Assembly: GCA_959347315.1 (NCBI GenBank) | Contig: OY365818.1 | Span: 3,528,681 to 3,592,680, forward strand | Reading direction: 5' to 3' | Source of the DNA: Bimastos eiseni | Lineage: Eukaryota > Annelida > Clitellata > Crassiclitellata > Lumbricidae | DNA: 64,000 bases | Notes under the pieces: generated by a model | Told to the model about the DNA's origin: nothing | The model's database searches: none | The model's input: the letters and a program-made list of their open reading frames with translations, nothing else | Made by a program: the position numbers and the translations under genes | Shown here: piece by piece, positions 30,701-38,617 of the stretch | How the letters are laid out: each line of letters begins with the position of its first letter | Position numbering within the stretch: the stretch's first letter is position 1

Positions 30701-33700
30701 AGAATATACCTACTTACTTATTTGGATTTCCTAGACAATTAAGAAGCTGGCCGCGAAGATCGACGACGTGAAGTCGACCGTGTCTGCCGTGTTGAAGCCG
30801 ACGCCTGCCGAGTCGCGTCCGAGGGTCGTTCACCCAACTGTGTCCAGGGGCAGCCTAAGAAAGGTCAATGTAAGACACCTCAGCGGCTCAGAAAAGTCGT
30901 CGCCCAGCATATCTGCGAGCAACTCTGAGCTGAGTCTGACTCAAGGATCCATCTTCCAGGATAAGCAGCATGTATGAAACTATTGTTTTTTTCTGTATGC
31001 TTGGAGTTTATTGTCTTCATAGCTGACCTGCTTTTTGAACGTCTGCACCTTGTGGGAAGATATCAAAACCGTCCTGTTTAGCCGGGGTTGGGTCGGGAGC
31101 TCTCCTAAGTGATGTTCTTGAAGGGGCTCTATATAAATCCTCCTAATAAGTAAATAAATGTCTAGACTACATTTCACTCTTTGGTCACAACAGTGTTCTG
31201 TCACCAGAGACTGTTTACTCCTCTGCTGAATTCACATATTTCTTAATAACTTGCTGATCGACTGAAGCAGTGTTGTGTGCATCCGTTTTAGGCTCAGAAG
31301 GCCATTCTTGATACGGAGCTTGAGCTGATGACCTACCAGAGAGAAGGTCACGATGCGGACGAACTGAGAAAACGGGTGATGGTTCTAAAGGAAGAGGTGA
31401 TGTCAAATTTGTCTCAAGTGTTTTGTGTGATCTGTGTGTTTGGTATTTATAATGGAAGCAAGACATGTATACGATCTGTGTACTTGGTGTTTTTAAAACG
31501 GAGGCATGACAACGTTTCCTTGCTACATGTTAAGTCAGGACAACGAGTTTGTCGCGCTGTTCTCGTCTGTTCACGTCCTACGCTGATCAATTGATTGATT
31601 GAAATCTGTTGGACAGCCAGGCAGGGCGTCTACACCATAGAAACCTTGGAGCAAATGGTCCATCCAAAAAGTAAATGGGGGAAAATCTCATTTAGAAATT
31701 AGGGCCTTTAATTTTTTTAAATAATAATAATAATACCATAAAAATCTTTTATTATGTGCAGTTGAGCCATTCTGTTCTATTCTACAATGTCAATGTGTGT
31801 GACATTAACTTAGTTCAATCTGTTATTCATCCTTGAATAATATTAGTCACTCTGTCAGTCAAAAAGGGGGAGTTGCTCCAATGACTTAGGGGAAGACTAA
31901 GTTGCTCCAATGACTTGGAGAGGATAGACGATCTTGTGGATAGTCATAGGGTTTTTGCGACTTCCTTTAAAGACCAGCATTATTGCTTACTATGCGCTGG
32001 TCGTTAAAGAGTTAAAATGCGCCATATTAATTAAGACATTGCCCTTATAGCTACACATACACACATACAGGTGCAAGACTCATGCATACATTTCAGTCAA
32101 CCATGGACATTTTTCTCTTTTGTTTCAGGCCACATCATTAGGAATATTTAACAGTTCGGGTCAAGGTCGTGGGTTCGTTCGGGGTCGAGGCAGAGGTGCA
32201 CCCGCTGTTGGGCGACGGTGGGCGGTGCCCCGTTATCGGGCAAACCCTCTGACTGTGGATCGACGCACAAAGCAGTTGCTGGTGACTGGATTTCAACCAG
32301 AAGAAAAGGACGATCTGCTTGCCCACGTAATGGTCAGTGTCCAAGTTTTATACGATCTGTATGTTTAGGACTTTCTAGCGGTGGGGAGATTGCTGGATTG
32401 TCTACCTATGGGTCGGGTGTTGAAATCCCCAACAAGGCTGAGATTTGTTGGGAGATTTTTGCTCCATCTGCTCCCCATCCAAGTCTTGTAATGAGTAGAT
32501 CGTAGATGGGAAGACTGGACTACGAGGGAGAGGAGTGGCCACCCGGCAGCCTATGCAGAGACTGAGCAAACGAAGTTGGCAGCACTTCATACCCATGGTT
32601 GCCTCTTACGCTAGTGCAGGGGACTTCTGTTTACGATGTCGCTTCTCCGAGCATACACTTGTCTGCAATTCTGTCTTCTTAGCCAAAGATTCAACCGTTT
32701 GAGATCCTTCATCTTGGCCGTGGAAGCCTAGGTCCTAAAATAAGACTTTTGACAATGCAATTGAGCGTTCCAGACAGGCGGCGATCTCGTTTGACAGGTG
32801 GGTACACCCAGTGAGATGGGTAAGAAATGTGGGACGGGGACAAACGTATAATGTGTCCCTTCTTTGCAAAAGGTGGGGGGGCTTGTCCCCCTCGAAGCCC
32901 GTCAACCCCGGGATCGCCGCCCCTGGGTGCAGAGGTTAATTTTGTGGTATTCCTCTAAAAAATGGTGTGAGGTCAAGGTGAGATGCACCTTTAACAGTAA
33001 GTTGAATGACTATGGTTGCCTCAGAGTAGATGTTAGGATATGTTCGTATTATAAGAGATTTGTATTTTTTTAAGTTGGTGTTTTAATCTGGTGGTTATGC
33101 TCAATTTGTGCCACTTGGAAGAGAGATAGTATTTATTTTTATTGTTTATTTGTTTTTGCAATTCTTTATATTGTTTGTTATAATAATTCTTTGTATTGTT
33201 TGTTATAGTAATCATTGTTTTTGTTTGTTATAGTAATTCTTTGAATTGTTTATTATAATAATTCTTTGTATTGTTTGTTATAGTAATCTTTGTTTTTGTT
33301 TGTTATAGTAATTCTTTGTATTGTTTGTTATAGTAATCATTGTTTTTGTTTGTTATAATAATTCTTTGTATTGTTTGTTATAATAATCATTGTTTTTGTT
33401 TGTTATAATAATTCTTTGTATTGTTTGTTATAGTAATCATTGTTTTTGTTTGTTATAGTAATTCTTTGTATTGTTTGTTATAGTAATCATTGTTTTTGTT
33501 TGTTATAATAATTCTTTGTATTGTTTGTTATAGTAATCATTGTTTTTGTTTGTTATAGTAATTCTTTTTATTGTTTATTTAGAGGTTTGGAGCATTAGAC
33601 AGCCACAGTTTTGACATCACCGTGCCATCTCTACTCGTGAGCTTCAAGTCGCGAATTGTTGCAGAAAAGGTCAGCTTATTTGTTCAAAGGGAGCTCTTTT

Positions 33701-35555
33701 TTTAACTACAATCGAAATAATTGTTATGAAGAAATGAGTTGGGTCTTAAGATTGTTTGTTCAATTGAACAGTTTTATTAAAAAAATTTAGTATTAGTTTG
33801 TGTGCTATGATAGCTAAAAAGAATACTTGAAGCATGTGTCCAAATTGGTTAGAGTGTTAATCTTGTAATTCAGAGAGCACAGGTTCAAGATTAGTCCCAA
33901 GATTTATTTATTATTTATTAATTGATTAAAACGTGTGCAAAGTCACACCAAAGTGAATTTGAGCTAGGAAGAACGAGTTGGCGGTCGATTCCATTCCTTA
34001 GGAGCAGAGGCATGAAATGCACGAGAGCCCATGACTGTTCTGCATCTCAGTGGCTCAGTTAAAAGACCTTTACTTGATGATCGCAGGGAACGAGATGAGA
34101 TGTAAGGAGTTAGGCGGAGAATGGATATAGATAGGGTACTGGTACTGAGGGCTTTGTAAGTTGCAAGGCTATGGTTACTGTACCGACACCTTGACAAGTC
34201 GTTCAGTGGCAAATTATTGCACTGATGCTATCCATCGATTGATGTATGAAAGATATTATAGTGATACTTATTAAGTGCATTGTTGTAAAAATTTTCACTC
34301 ATTTTCTGTTTTAACAAGGGCTGTGTTGAGAGCAACGACCTCATATATATAACTAGACAGAGCTTCCTACGTTAAGCTGCCCAGTGACGTTGAAGCCACT
34401 TGAAAGAGCAAAAATCAAGAGTCAAACACATGAGGTCGTACTCTTACACCATTGGCTCAAGCGATGTAAGCAAACGGTTATATTCAAAACAAGCGCTTCT
34501 AATGCTGTGATTGGTCAATCTACTCCAAAGTGGTCGCTATGTTGAACATTCACAAGGCTTCAGCGAAAGCCGTGTGATCTCATCGGCCCGGTTGAGAGCA
34601 CTTTTTCTGAGTAGATTTCATGCAGTTACTCTATATAATTCATCTATTACATAACATTATTATTTGTGCTCGTGCATTCCGCAGGTAGCGGCCGAAGGCT
34701 GCACGTTCAAGAATAAGCAGCTGACAATGATTTGGCAGAAGTCAGTGTTGTCAGAACGCAATACGGGGACGGAACAAGAAAACACCGCTGCCGTGAAGCA
34801 ACTGGTGCATGCAGACTTGAAGATGGGTGCCACTGGAGAGAATATGCCTACTAACAACAAGCCAGGTCATGTGATCGTACAAGGACAGGAACCGGAGGAT
34901 GATCACGTATCGGAGGAAATGGAACAGAAGTTTTTGTGTTCTGTTGATCTGCAGAACCAGGAAGCTGCCGTAACCGCCGAGGTGAGTTTCAGAATTTAAA
35001 GTAACAGAGGTGAGGGTTGGTTTAAAGTAACAGAGGTGAGGGTTGGTTTAAAGTAACAGAGGTGAGGGTTGGTTTAAAGTAACAGAGGTCAGGGTTGGTT
35101 TAAAGTAACAGAGGTGAGGGTTGGTTTAAAGTAACAGATGTCAGGGTTGGTTTAAAGTAACAGAGGTCAGGGCTGGTTTAAAGAACCAGAGGTCAGGGTT
35201 GGTTTAAAGTAACAGAGGTCAGGGTTGGTTTAAAGTAACAGATGTCAGGGTTGGTTTAAAGTAACAGAGGTCAGGGCTGGTTTAAAGTAAGATGTCAGGG
35301 TTGGTTTGAAGTTACAGAAGTCATGTCATGGTTGGTTTAAAGTAAAAAATTTCAGGATTGGTTTAACCTAACAGAGGTCAGAGTTGGCTAAGTAGCAGGC
35401 TAGTTCTATTCTTTAATAAACCGGTTTCTTGATTTTGATTGTAAATAATGCTCATCAATATCTCGTTTTTGTGTTAGGACGACAACAGCGAGTTGCTCGG
35501 CCTGGATGAAGAAGATGATGACGATGATGAGGAGGAGAGATCATGGAGGAGATGA
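15676..35555 (+). CDS. RBM26/27: RNA-binding protein RBM26/RBM27 orthologue (23 coding exons, 1224 aa)
   Basis: Nuclear RNA-binding protein (Drosophila Swm, vertebrate RBM26 and RBM27), linked in vertebrates to the PAXT/exosome decay of polyadenylated nuclear RNA. Coding exons: 15676-15734, 17215-17333, 17853-18400, 19160-19236, 20045-20313, 21665-21814, 22799-22900, 23055-23222, 23928-24005, 24731-24961, 25602-25754, 26484-26608, 27211-27378, 28501-28623, 29399-29548, 29777-29854, 30234-30302, 30735-30971, 31292-31396, 32129-32332, 33583-33669, 34685-34981, 35478-35555. They sum to 3675 nt with every phase matching. Domain order: PWI-like N-terminus (IENVDSFRGWLIQTVNPICD; LVKKDK), Arg/Ser-rich, CCCH finger, Pro-rich, RRM1, coiled coil, RG-rich, RRM2, acidic tail ending EEERSWRR, the same end as human RBM26. 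It is somewhat longer than human RBM26/27 (about 1000-1060 aa). Single copy in the window, so probably the pre-duplication orthologue of both. Confidence 0.93.
15735..17214. repeat. RBM26/27 intron 1 with a 41-bp minisatellite (about 16456-17035)
   Basis: The unit is approximately gatccattgattgcatccag followed by ggatgtcatattcaaagtca (41 bp), with alternating 'catatt' and 'tgtagt' variants; about 13 copies, the last two shortened to about 33 bp. A 'tttatatagcgccctgatg' repeat tail lies at 17065. Otherwise unique DNA. Confidence 0.85.
17215..17333 (+). CDS. RBM26/27: RBM26/27 exon 2 (PWI-like domain)
   Basis: CDANPQHLARYIIALVKKDK, then YDNLDVFLQE, collinear with vertebrate 'CDADPSALAKYVLALVKKDK...LDVFLQ'. 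One base completes the Ile codon from exon 1. Confidence 0.92.
17334..19159. other. RBM26/27 introns 2 and 3
   Basis: 17334-17852 and 18401-19159. Unique-looking AT-rich DNA; a 'tttatatagcacctctcgca' SINE-tail fragment at about 18447. Nothing else recognised. Confidence 0.5.
17853..18400 (+). CDS. RBM26/27: RBM26/27 exon 3 (end of PWI-like domain, charged linker)
   Basis: Starts KTKAFVSKMFEAIASKVYET and continues into a basic and acidic, Ser/Arg-rich linker. GC-rich relative to its introns. Donor gtgaga after AGG at 18400. Confidence 0.9.
19160..19236 (+). CDS. RBM26/27: RBM26/27 exon 4
   Basis: Small exon: GSAIVSNQSTAKHTSPVALR, then SPEPE, between ttgtttcag-type acceptor (gatgtttcag) and gtaagt donor. 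Phase 0 in, 2 out. Linker sequence with no domain. Confidence 0.7.
19237..20044. other. RBM26/27 intron 4 with a tRNA-like fragment
   Basis: Reverse strand of 19690-19745 has a B-box-like ggattcaaatccctg, probably a SINE head remnant. No exon seen. Confidence 0.45.
20045..20313 (+). CDS. RBM26/27: RBM26/27 exon 5 (Arg/Ser-rich)
   Basis: Open frame with RKRSRSDARSNSRSPSARSD, the RS-like region of the family. The acceptor at 20044 is the only nearby AG that keeps both flanking phases. Confidence 0.8.
20424..20734. mobile_element. hAT-type MITE (311 bp) with 8-bp target-site duplication, in RBM26/27 intron 5
   Basis: Ends are ctgggctgtcaaag and gtctgacacccct followed by a, related inverted repeats of the CAGGGGTGTCAAAC type, with 'ggcccgtgggcc'-like words inside. 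The 8-bp duplication TTCTAAAG lies at 20416-20423 and 20735-20742. No transposase. Confidence 0.85.
20743..21664. other. RBM26/27 intron 5, 3' part
   Basis: Contains a 'ggtgctatataaatgcgatg' repeat tail at 21335-21355 and a reverse B-box-like 'ggggttcgaatccctgc' at about 21553-21570, both SINE-type remnants. No exon seen. Confidence 0.5.
21665..21814 (+). CDS. RBM26/27: RBM26/27 exon 6 (first cysteine of the CCCH finger)
   Basis: Acidic linker then RVRCQDYD. The intron splits the zinc finger after Asp, phase 1. Confidence 0.9.
21815..22798. other. RBM26/27 intron 6
   Basis: A degenerate 'ggaattcccctct'-like short tandem repeat at about 21990-22110; the rest is unique-looking. Confidence 0.45.
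22799..22900 (+). CDS. RBM26/27: RBM26/27 exon 7 (CCCH zinc finger)
   Basis: EKGFCVQGDQCPFDHGSDPY. With the Cys of exon 6 this gives C-x8-C-x5-C-x3-H, a complete CCCH finger nearly identical to the vertebrate one (KGFC..GD.CPFDHGSDP). Confidence 0.95.
23055..23222 (+). CDS. RBM26/27: RBM26/27 exon 8 (Pro-rich)
   Basis: Ends with RPPPPFLLRPMPPPPPHY, the proline-rich region that follows the zinc finger in this family. Phase 1-1. Confidence 0.88.
23223..23927. repeat. RBM26/27 intron 8 with a tRNA-derived SINE head
   Basis: Short 'caatcaattcaaaa' triplication at 23235-23300. Reverse strand of 23785-23860 shows an A-box-like tagcttagtgcactgg and a B-box-like aagggattcatctcc, a SINE head. Confidence 0.5.
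23928..24005 (+). CDS. RBM26/27: RBM26/27 exon 9 (Pro-rich)
   Basis: MPPPGYYPPSLPLQSSRTDV, then YIPPP, phase 1-1, donor gtagaa. Confidence 0.82.
24006..24730. repeat. RBM26/27 intron 9 minisatellite (about 24020-24525) and SINE tail
   Basis: G/T-rich units of about 30-45 bp built from 'ttggtgttgttgggtg' plus 'gagcccttt' or 'taagtc'. The Gln/Thr/Pro-rich minus-strand reading frame is an artefact. At 24640-24690 'aggggcgctatataaatctt' is a typical SINE 3' tail. Confidence 0.85.
24731..24961 (+). CDS. RBM26/27: RBM26/27 exon 10
   Basis: Linker with ADAYLPEPYKPKAVRGYRTA and RFVSSQVPVGRHANLVRV. The latter resembles the vertebrate 'RHRVHAQRPNLIGLT' segment. Phase 1-1. Confidence 0.88.
25020..25120. 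repeat. Short tandem repeat, RBM26/27 intron 10
   Basis: About six degenerate 'tttagtacactcttgcc' units. Confidence 0.75.
25136..25198. mobile_element. 63-bp piggyBac-like MITE flanked by TTAA
   Basis: TTAA at 25132-25135 and 25199-25202 flank an element that begins ccctttaacgaccagcg and ends cgccggtcattaaaggg. The ends are inverted repeats starting CCCTTT. TTAA targets with C(C/A)C ends are the piggyBac hallmark. A diverged copy lies at 31962-32014. Confidence 0.6.
25360..25420. repeat. SINE 3'-tail fragments in introns 10 and 11
   Basis: 'attcatatagcgccctttt' at 25366, and a second 'tttatatagcgcctttag' at 25788. Both are reverse versions of the GCGCTATATAAAT tail. Confidence 0.5.
25602..25754 (+). 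CDS. RBM26/27: RBM26/27 exon 11
   Basis: Linker with ANVHAGLKRKSSEQ and MPPPAKKTALDHP, probably carrying a basic nuclear-localisation-like patch (LKRK, AKK). Phase 1-1. Confidence 0.85.
26019..26163. repeat. 49-bp minisatellite, RBM26/27 intron 11
   Basis: Three copies of a unit starting gaaagagaggtggttaattt and ending gagtggatttcaagtgga. Confidence 0.8.
26484..26608 (+). CDS. RBM26/27: RBM26/27 exon 12 (RRM1, first half)
   Basis: KTLEIRKIPRDQNTIANINN, then HFSKFGTIVNLQ. LEIRKI is RNP2, and HFSKFGTIVNLQV is the family signature. Phase 1 in, 0 out. Confidence 0.95.
26609..27210. other. RBM26/27 intron 12
   Basis: AT-rich with degenerate 'gttgtttattattaatgtga' repeats at 26750-26880. No exon seen. 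Confidence 0.5.
27211..27378 (+). CDS. RBM26/27: RBM26/27 exon 13 (RRM1, second half)
   Basis: VGWEGDQQAALVSFASSAQA (ALVSFAS is RNP1), then PFLNNRFIKIFWHN, which matches 'LNNRFIKVYWHRE' of vertebrates. A Gln-rich tail follows. Confidence 0.95.
27760..27935 (-). repeat. tRNA-derived SINE (head and body) in RBM26/27 intron 13
   Basis: Minus strand: gtggcacagtggccaatcgg then atagagcgg (A-box region), gagcgggttcgacc (B-box region), then 'accttgagcaagtcctttgc', the post-tRNA body typical of a very widespread SINE type in marine animals ('ccttgggcaaggcacttta'). Confidence 0.75.
28165..28490. repeat. Minisatellite, RBM26/27 intron 13
   Basis: Repeated 'aataatgatatctgatgagt' plus 'aataatgaataataaatga' in units of about 40-50 bp that shorten toward the exon 14 acceptor. 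Confidence 0.85.
28501..28623 (+). CDS. RBM26/27: RBM26/27 exon 14
   Basis: LASQPTNEPQQQRPKRHVFP, then a basic helix-like segment. Phase 0-0, donor gtttgt. Confidence 0.78.
28960..29215. repeat. A-rich degenerate repeat, RBM26/27 intron 14
   Basis: Variants of 'ggcaccaagaaaaaaa' repeated irregularly. Confidence 0.75.
29399..29548 (+). CDS. RBM26/27: RBM26/27 exon 15
   Basis: NLAAVQALNSEESKPPSKAL and onward to KDFTAK, 50 codons, phase 0-0. Confidence 0.8.
29777..29854 (+). CDS. RBM26/27: RBM26/27 exon 16 (coiled coil)
   Basis: AALTKKMEEVTQQSQLLLTK, then YLNEQK, corresponding to the vertebrate 'LQQDVRKRKQEILEKHIETQK' helix. Phase 0-0. Confidence 0.88.
29855..30734. other. RBM26/27 introns 16 and 17
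   Basis: 29855-30233 and 30303-30734. Nothing recognisable beyond AT-rich intron sequence. Confidence 0.45.
30234..30302 (+). CDS. RBM26/27: RBM26/27 exon 17 (coiled coil)
   Basis: TLLEKLEKDKATIGPEDRTS, then IIQ, matching 'LISKLEKNKTMKSEDKAEIM' of vertebrates. Phase 0-0. Confidence 0.9.
30735..30971 (+). CDS. RBM26/27: RBM26/27 exon 18
   Basis: TIKKLAAKIDDVKSTVSAVL continues the helix ('LTKNITKLKDEVKAA'). A Ser-rich linker ending FQDKQH follows. Donor gtatga. Confidence 0.88.
30972..32128. other. RBM26/27 introns 18 and 19
   Basis: A SINE tail 'ggggctctatataaatcct' at 31120-31140 and the second, eroded copy of the short TTAA-type element at 31962-32014 (ttaaagaccagcattattg, then gcgctggtcgttaaagagtt). 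Confidence 0.5.
31292..31396 (+). CDS. RBM26/27: RBM26/27 exon 19 (coiled coil)
   Basis: AQKAILDTELELMTYQREGH, then ELRKRVMVLKEE, matching 'MQKELLDTELDLYKKMQAGE...LRRKYTELQLE'. Confidence 0.93.
32129..32332 (+). CDS. RBM26/27: RBM26/27 exon 20 (RG-rich, start of RRM2)
   Basis: SSGQGRGFVRGRGRGAP, an RG-rich stretch, then VDRRTKQLLVTGFQPEEKDD, the first strand and helix of the C-terminal RRM. Donor gtcagt after ATG at 32332. Confidence 0.93.
32775..32925. mobile_element. Second hAT-like MITE family, copy 2 (151 bp), RBM26/27 intron 20
   Basis: Begins caggcggcgatctcg and ends cgggatcgccgcccctg, an inverted repeat of CAGGGGCGGCGATC. Flanks gttccaga (32767-32774) and ggtgcaga (32926-32933) match at 6 of 8 positions. 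Confidence 0.7.
33130..33580. repeat. 50-bp dimeric minisatellite, RBM26/27 intron 20
   Basis: Alternating 25-bp units: tttgttatagtaattctttg plus tattg, and tttgttatagtaatcattgt plus ttttg. It runs right up to the exon 21 acceptor at 33582. Confidence 0.9.
33583..33669 (+). CDS. RBM26/27: RBM26/27 exon 21 (RRM2)
   Basis: RFGALDSHSFDITVPSLLVS, then FKSR, where SLLVSFKS is the RNP1-position strand. 29 codons, phase 0-0. Confidence 0.88.
33838..33960 (+). repeat. tRNA-derived SINE head, RBM26/27 intron 21
   Basis: ccaaattggttagagtgtta (A-box) and gcacaggttcaagatta (B-box), then AT-rich sequence and 'gtgcaaagtcacacc'. Confidence 0.6.
33961..34684. other. RBM26/27 intron 21, 3' part
   Basis: 33965-34210 is a dispersed-repeat-like segment (gattccattccttaggagca, then 'tgaaatgcacgagagccc'), similar in type to 55190-55320 and 57280-57400. 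At 34330-34445 an inverted pair, gagagcaacgacctcat and atgaggtcgtactctta, may mark a small MITE. Confidence 0.45.
34685..34981 (+). CDS. RBM26/27: RBM26/27 exon 22 (end of RRM2, acidic linker)
   Basis: VAAEGCTFKNKQLTMIWQKS closes RRM2 ('ARFKGQDLKLAWNKP' in vertebrates). An acidic linker follows. Confidence 0.9.
34999..35395. repeat. 26-bp minisatellite, RBM26/27 intron 22
   Basis: About 15 units of tttaaagtaacagaggtcag plus ggttgg, beginning about 18 bp after the exon 22 donor. Confidence 0.9.
35478..35555 (+). CDS. RBM26/27: RBM26/27 exon 23 (C-terminus)
   Basis: DDNSELLGLDEEDDDDDEEE, then RSWRR and TGA at 35553-35555. Acidic tail plus RSWRR is the end of the vertebrate proteins. Confidence 0.95.
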   Translation, partial: DDNSELLGLDEEDDDDDEEERSWRR

Positions 35556-35885
35556 CCGCAGCATTACTAATCGAGATTTAAATTTTATGGATGTTTTACG
35601 ACTGTGAACGATCGATCGCATGAACGATCGATCACGTGAACAATCGGTGAGGTGAACGTTGCGTCACATCTGAAGACATTTTTGTGATCAACTTGTGTTC
35701 AGACTTCAATTAATTGTGCGTTGAATGGTTTTGGGAGAGTTGAATTCAGTTTGACATTACAAATTGATTTAGATGTGCACGACTGTGAGCTTGTTACTTT
35801 ATGGTTTGCCCTGCCATTTCTAAACTGAAGAAGTGCTTCCCATGTCTGCGTGTTACTGCTACTATTTAATGTGACATTGAGTAAT

Positions 35886-35891
35886 AATAAA
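35886..35891 (+). terminator. Candidate poly(A) signal of RBM26/27
   Basis: AATAAA 331 bp after the stop codon. A second AATAAA lies at about 36723; which is used cannot be told. Confidence 0.4.
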
Positions 35892-37039
35892 TGCCAGTTA
35901 AAAGAAGATGCAATATTTAGAGTTTTGCTGCATAAGTGGCTTCGTGACAATTGTTTTATTGTCTTTAAGGTCAGTATTTTTGCGATTGTTGAAACATGAC
36001 AATTAGTTAATTAATGCCGAGAAATGTTTGCTCGTAAGCGAGTTGTGGATTGTAAAACAAAGATTACTAAACAGTTTAGCATAAGGAATATAAATGATAA
36101 ATTTATTTAGCTATATGCTTCTCACATATGCGTACACTTGTTTGTGTTGTCAAGGATTTTTCACATTCACAATATAATTATATGCATGTTGATCTTTTGT
36201 AGGGTAAGAGAAAGCGTGATAAAACTGAAAACATTCTGGTTAATTTCACGAATATTGTGGCAGTTCTATAGCTCACTACAGTGTGAATTAAGGCTTTCAT
36301 ATTTATGTATCTTATCCTTCAAACAGGTTTATCTACTTACGGATAATCTTATCTTACCATGCAGAACTTCTGGTGCAATGTTGACCAATTGTTTTATAAG
36401 TTCTTTTGGGTATATTTGTAATTCTGTCCTATAAAATAATTTATTAAGTGTTCAAAGCAGGTGCATTTAAATTTCCTCTGTCAAGAGTTTGGTTTTCGTT
36501 AAGCTAGGTTTGATTAAGTTTTGTAGCTCAACTGTATTATATACACATGTATGCAGATATTGACTTGATCTCACCAAAAGAAAAATTCTACCTATATACA
36601 TGTCTATTCTGGGTCCATTTGTTTATCATGTATTTATCTATAAAATCAGTACGACACGGCGAACATCAAGCTATGTCCGAAGCCAAACGGTTTTTAATAT
36701 GGCAAAAGATTGACAAACTAAAATAAAATAACATAATTTATTATGCATACGATCTTGTGTTCTCATAGACTGACTCTGGGGGTTTGGTGGATATTTCGAT
36801 GGCACACAATCATTACAACAACCCAGAAAAACCTTTCTTTTTGGTTACAATAAACAGGATATCTAAATGCAAAGACGAATACACAACGAATTTTTCATAT
36901 AACATCTAACAGAACTTAGAGACGAAGAAATCTGCCACTGAGTAATAGCTGGATAAATTGTATATTTTGCGAACTTGAGGTATAGCACTTTATTCCGTAT
37001 TAATAAGAAAAAATTTCCGTAATTTCCGCTGTTTTAACT

Positions 37040-37345
37040 AGAAGGTGGATTGATTACAATATTCTTGTTTAACTAGAAGCTGCATTGATGATATGATGTT
37101 AACTAGAAGGTTGATTTTTGAACAGAATTGACGGAAACGATGCCCTTTAATTAATAAAGATTTTAACTAAAAGGCAGATTGATGAAAATAGTTATGTTTA
37201 ACTGGAAGCTGAATTGAAGAGAGTGTGGCTTTATTAGAAGCGTGATTGATGAAGAGATTTCTACCTGAATCTATGCGGGATTGATTTCCGTTTAACTAGA
37301 AGCGGGAATTTGATAAGAATCATGCAATCCAGTCAGAAGTAAAGT
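37040..37345. repeat. Degenerate ~37-bp minisatellite (tttaactagaagctggattga)
   Basis: Six to eight diverged units. The same unit appears at 43880-44050 in both orientations. Confidence 0.65.
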
Positions 37346-38038
37346 GCGTCACCTAGCCTATACTGCAAGATGGCTGTACAATTTATCTGTTTAATATGGA
37401 AACTTCGACAACTAATGTCAGTAGCCTATCCTCGAAAACGATCTGTTAGCAGAGATATGTTTAACGCAAAATTTAGTCCGATACAATCTGCAGATAAAAG
37501 AGTACAACAGAGATTGAAACAAATGTTTGAAGTGTTTGAGAAGTTCGAGCCGTAAACAACAAATTAATGAAAAACAGAAACTTCAAGTTGACAACATTAA
37601 CAGCAATGCAGGAAACTTAATGCAACAAGAAAATAACTTCAAAAGCAACGACGATTAGTGACAACGACATTTATTTAACTGTAGGCCTACGTCTATTAAC
37701 GCCATTCAAAAATGATACGCATCAACGGATTGTGGCCACTGGCCGAAATTAAGTAAATATGTTCCCTATATCAACACACTCCCTATAACACACTTTGGTA
37801 GAGGCCTACACAAGACATTTAAATAACAAAGTATTATTGTCAAAAACGTTTTCCTCGTAGGTTTTCCGCCGTAGGGATTAGCAGCAGTCAAGCAGTCTCG
37901 GCTTCGTAGAGCATGGCCTATTAATGAAGTAATTGATGCAGGCCTATGTACCACAATGTTTCACAAACAATTCAGAAGTCTGAATTTAATTACATGTACA
38001 CGTAGGTTACATAATGGTACTGTAACACACACACGCTA

Positions 38039-38617
38039 GGAGGCCGTCCATAGATGACGTCACGCGCCTAGGGAGGTAGAGAATCACCCAGTTGTGACGA
38101 GGGGAGGGGTTGAAAAATTATTTTATTATAAGCTTACGCTCAATAAACGGTCCACGTGTGTGTGTGGATCGATATTATTTACATTACATTGCTCCTGTGG
38201 TCTTGCATTGTCCATTGAAGGAGCATTTAGCTTCACCGTGTGAGAACGGAGAGGAATAAAGTTTGGATTGTTTCAACTTATTTAAAAAAATTATAATATT
38301 GTAATATTCTGCCACAGCCTTTCATCTTGGCAAATGAATTAGATAGGGCCTAATAATAATTATACTTTCTCCATTTTTTCTCCTTCTACAATTAAAGTTT
38401 CAAGTATTTTTATAGTAATGATATTATTACTTTAATAAAAGATTTTTGATAATCATCAGAAAATTTGCATTGTATTCTGGACATCTATTTTTTCAGGGAG
38501 GGGGCGGGTAGAGCTTTGTGACGTCGTATTTGAGGGGTCATTGCATTTGTGACGACGTGTGACAAAGGGCCAAAGAAATCGTCCAAAATTGCGTTACGTC
38601 ATTTATGGACAGCCCTC
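38039..38617. mobile_element. MITE with TA target duplication (579 bp)
   Basis: Ends ggaggccgtccatagatgac and, inverted, gagggctgtccataaatgac pair over about 27 bp (both continue to gt(c/a)acgc). TA lies at 38037-38038 and 38618-38619. No open reading frame of note. TA targets suggest a Tc1/mariner-type mobiliser, but the superfamily is not certain. Confidence 0.75.

Larger units (their letters stand above)
35556..38036. other. 3' flank of RBM26/27 and intergenic DNA
   Basis: A short 'gaacgatcgatc' repeat at 35607-35650, then the presumed 3' UTR. From 37040 to 37345 there is a degenerate minisatellite of 'gtttaactagaagctggatt' plus 'gatgaa'. No gene is supported; the 61-codon frame at 37370-37555 has no recognisable feature. 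Confidence 0.5.

Noticed and set aside
37370..37555. 61-codon open frame MAVQFICLIWKL...
   Set aside because: No recognised motif, no splice or promoter context, and length expected by chance.
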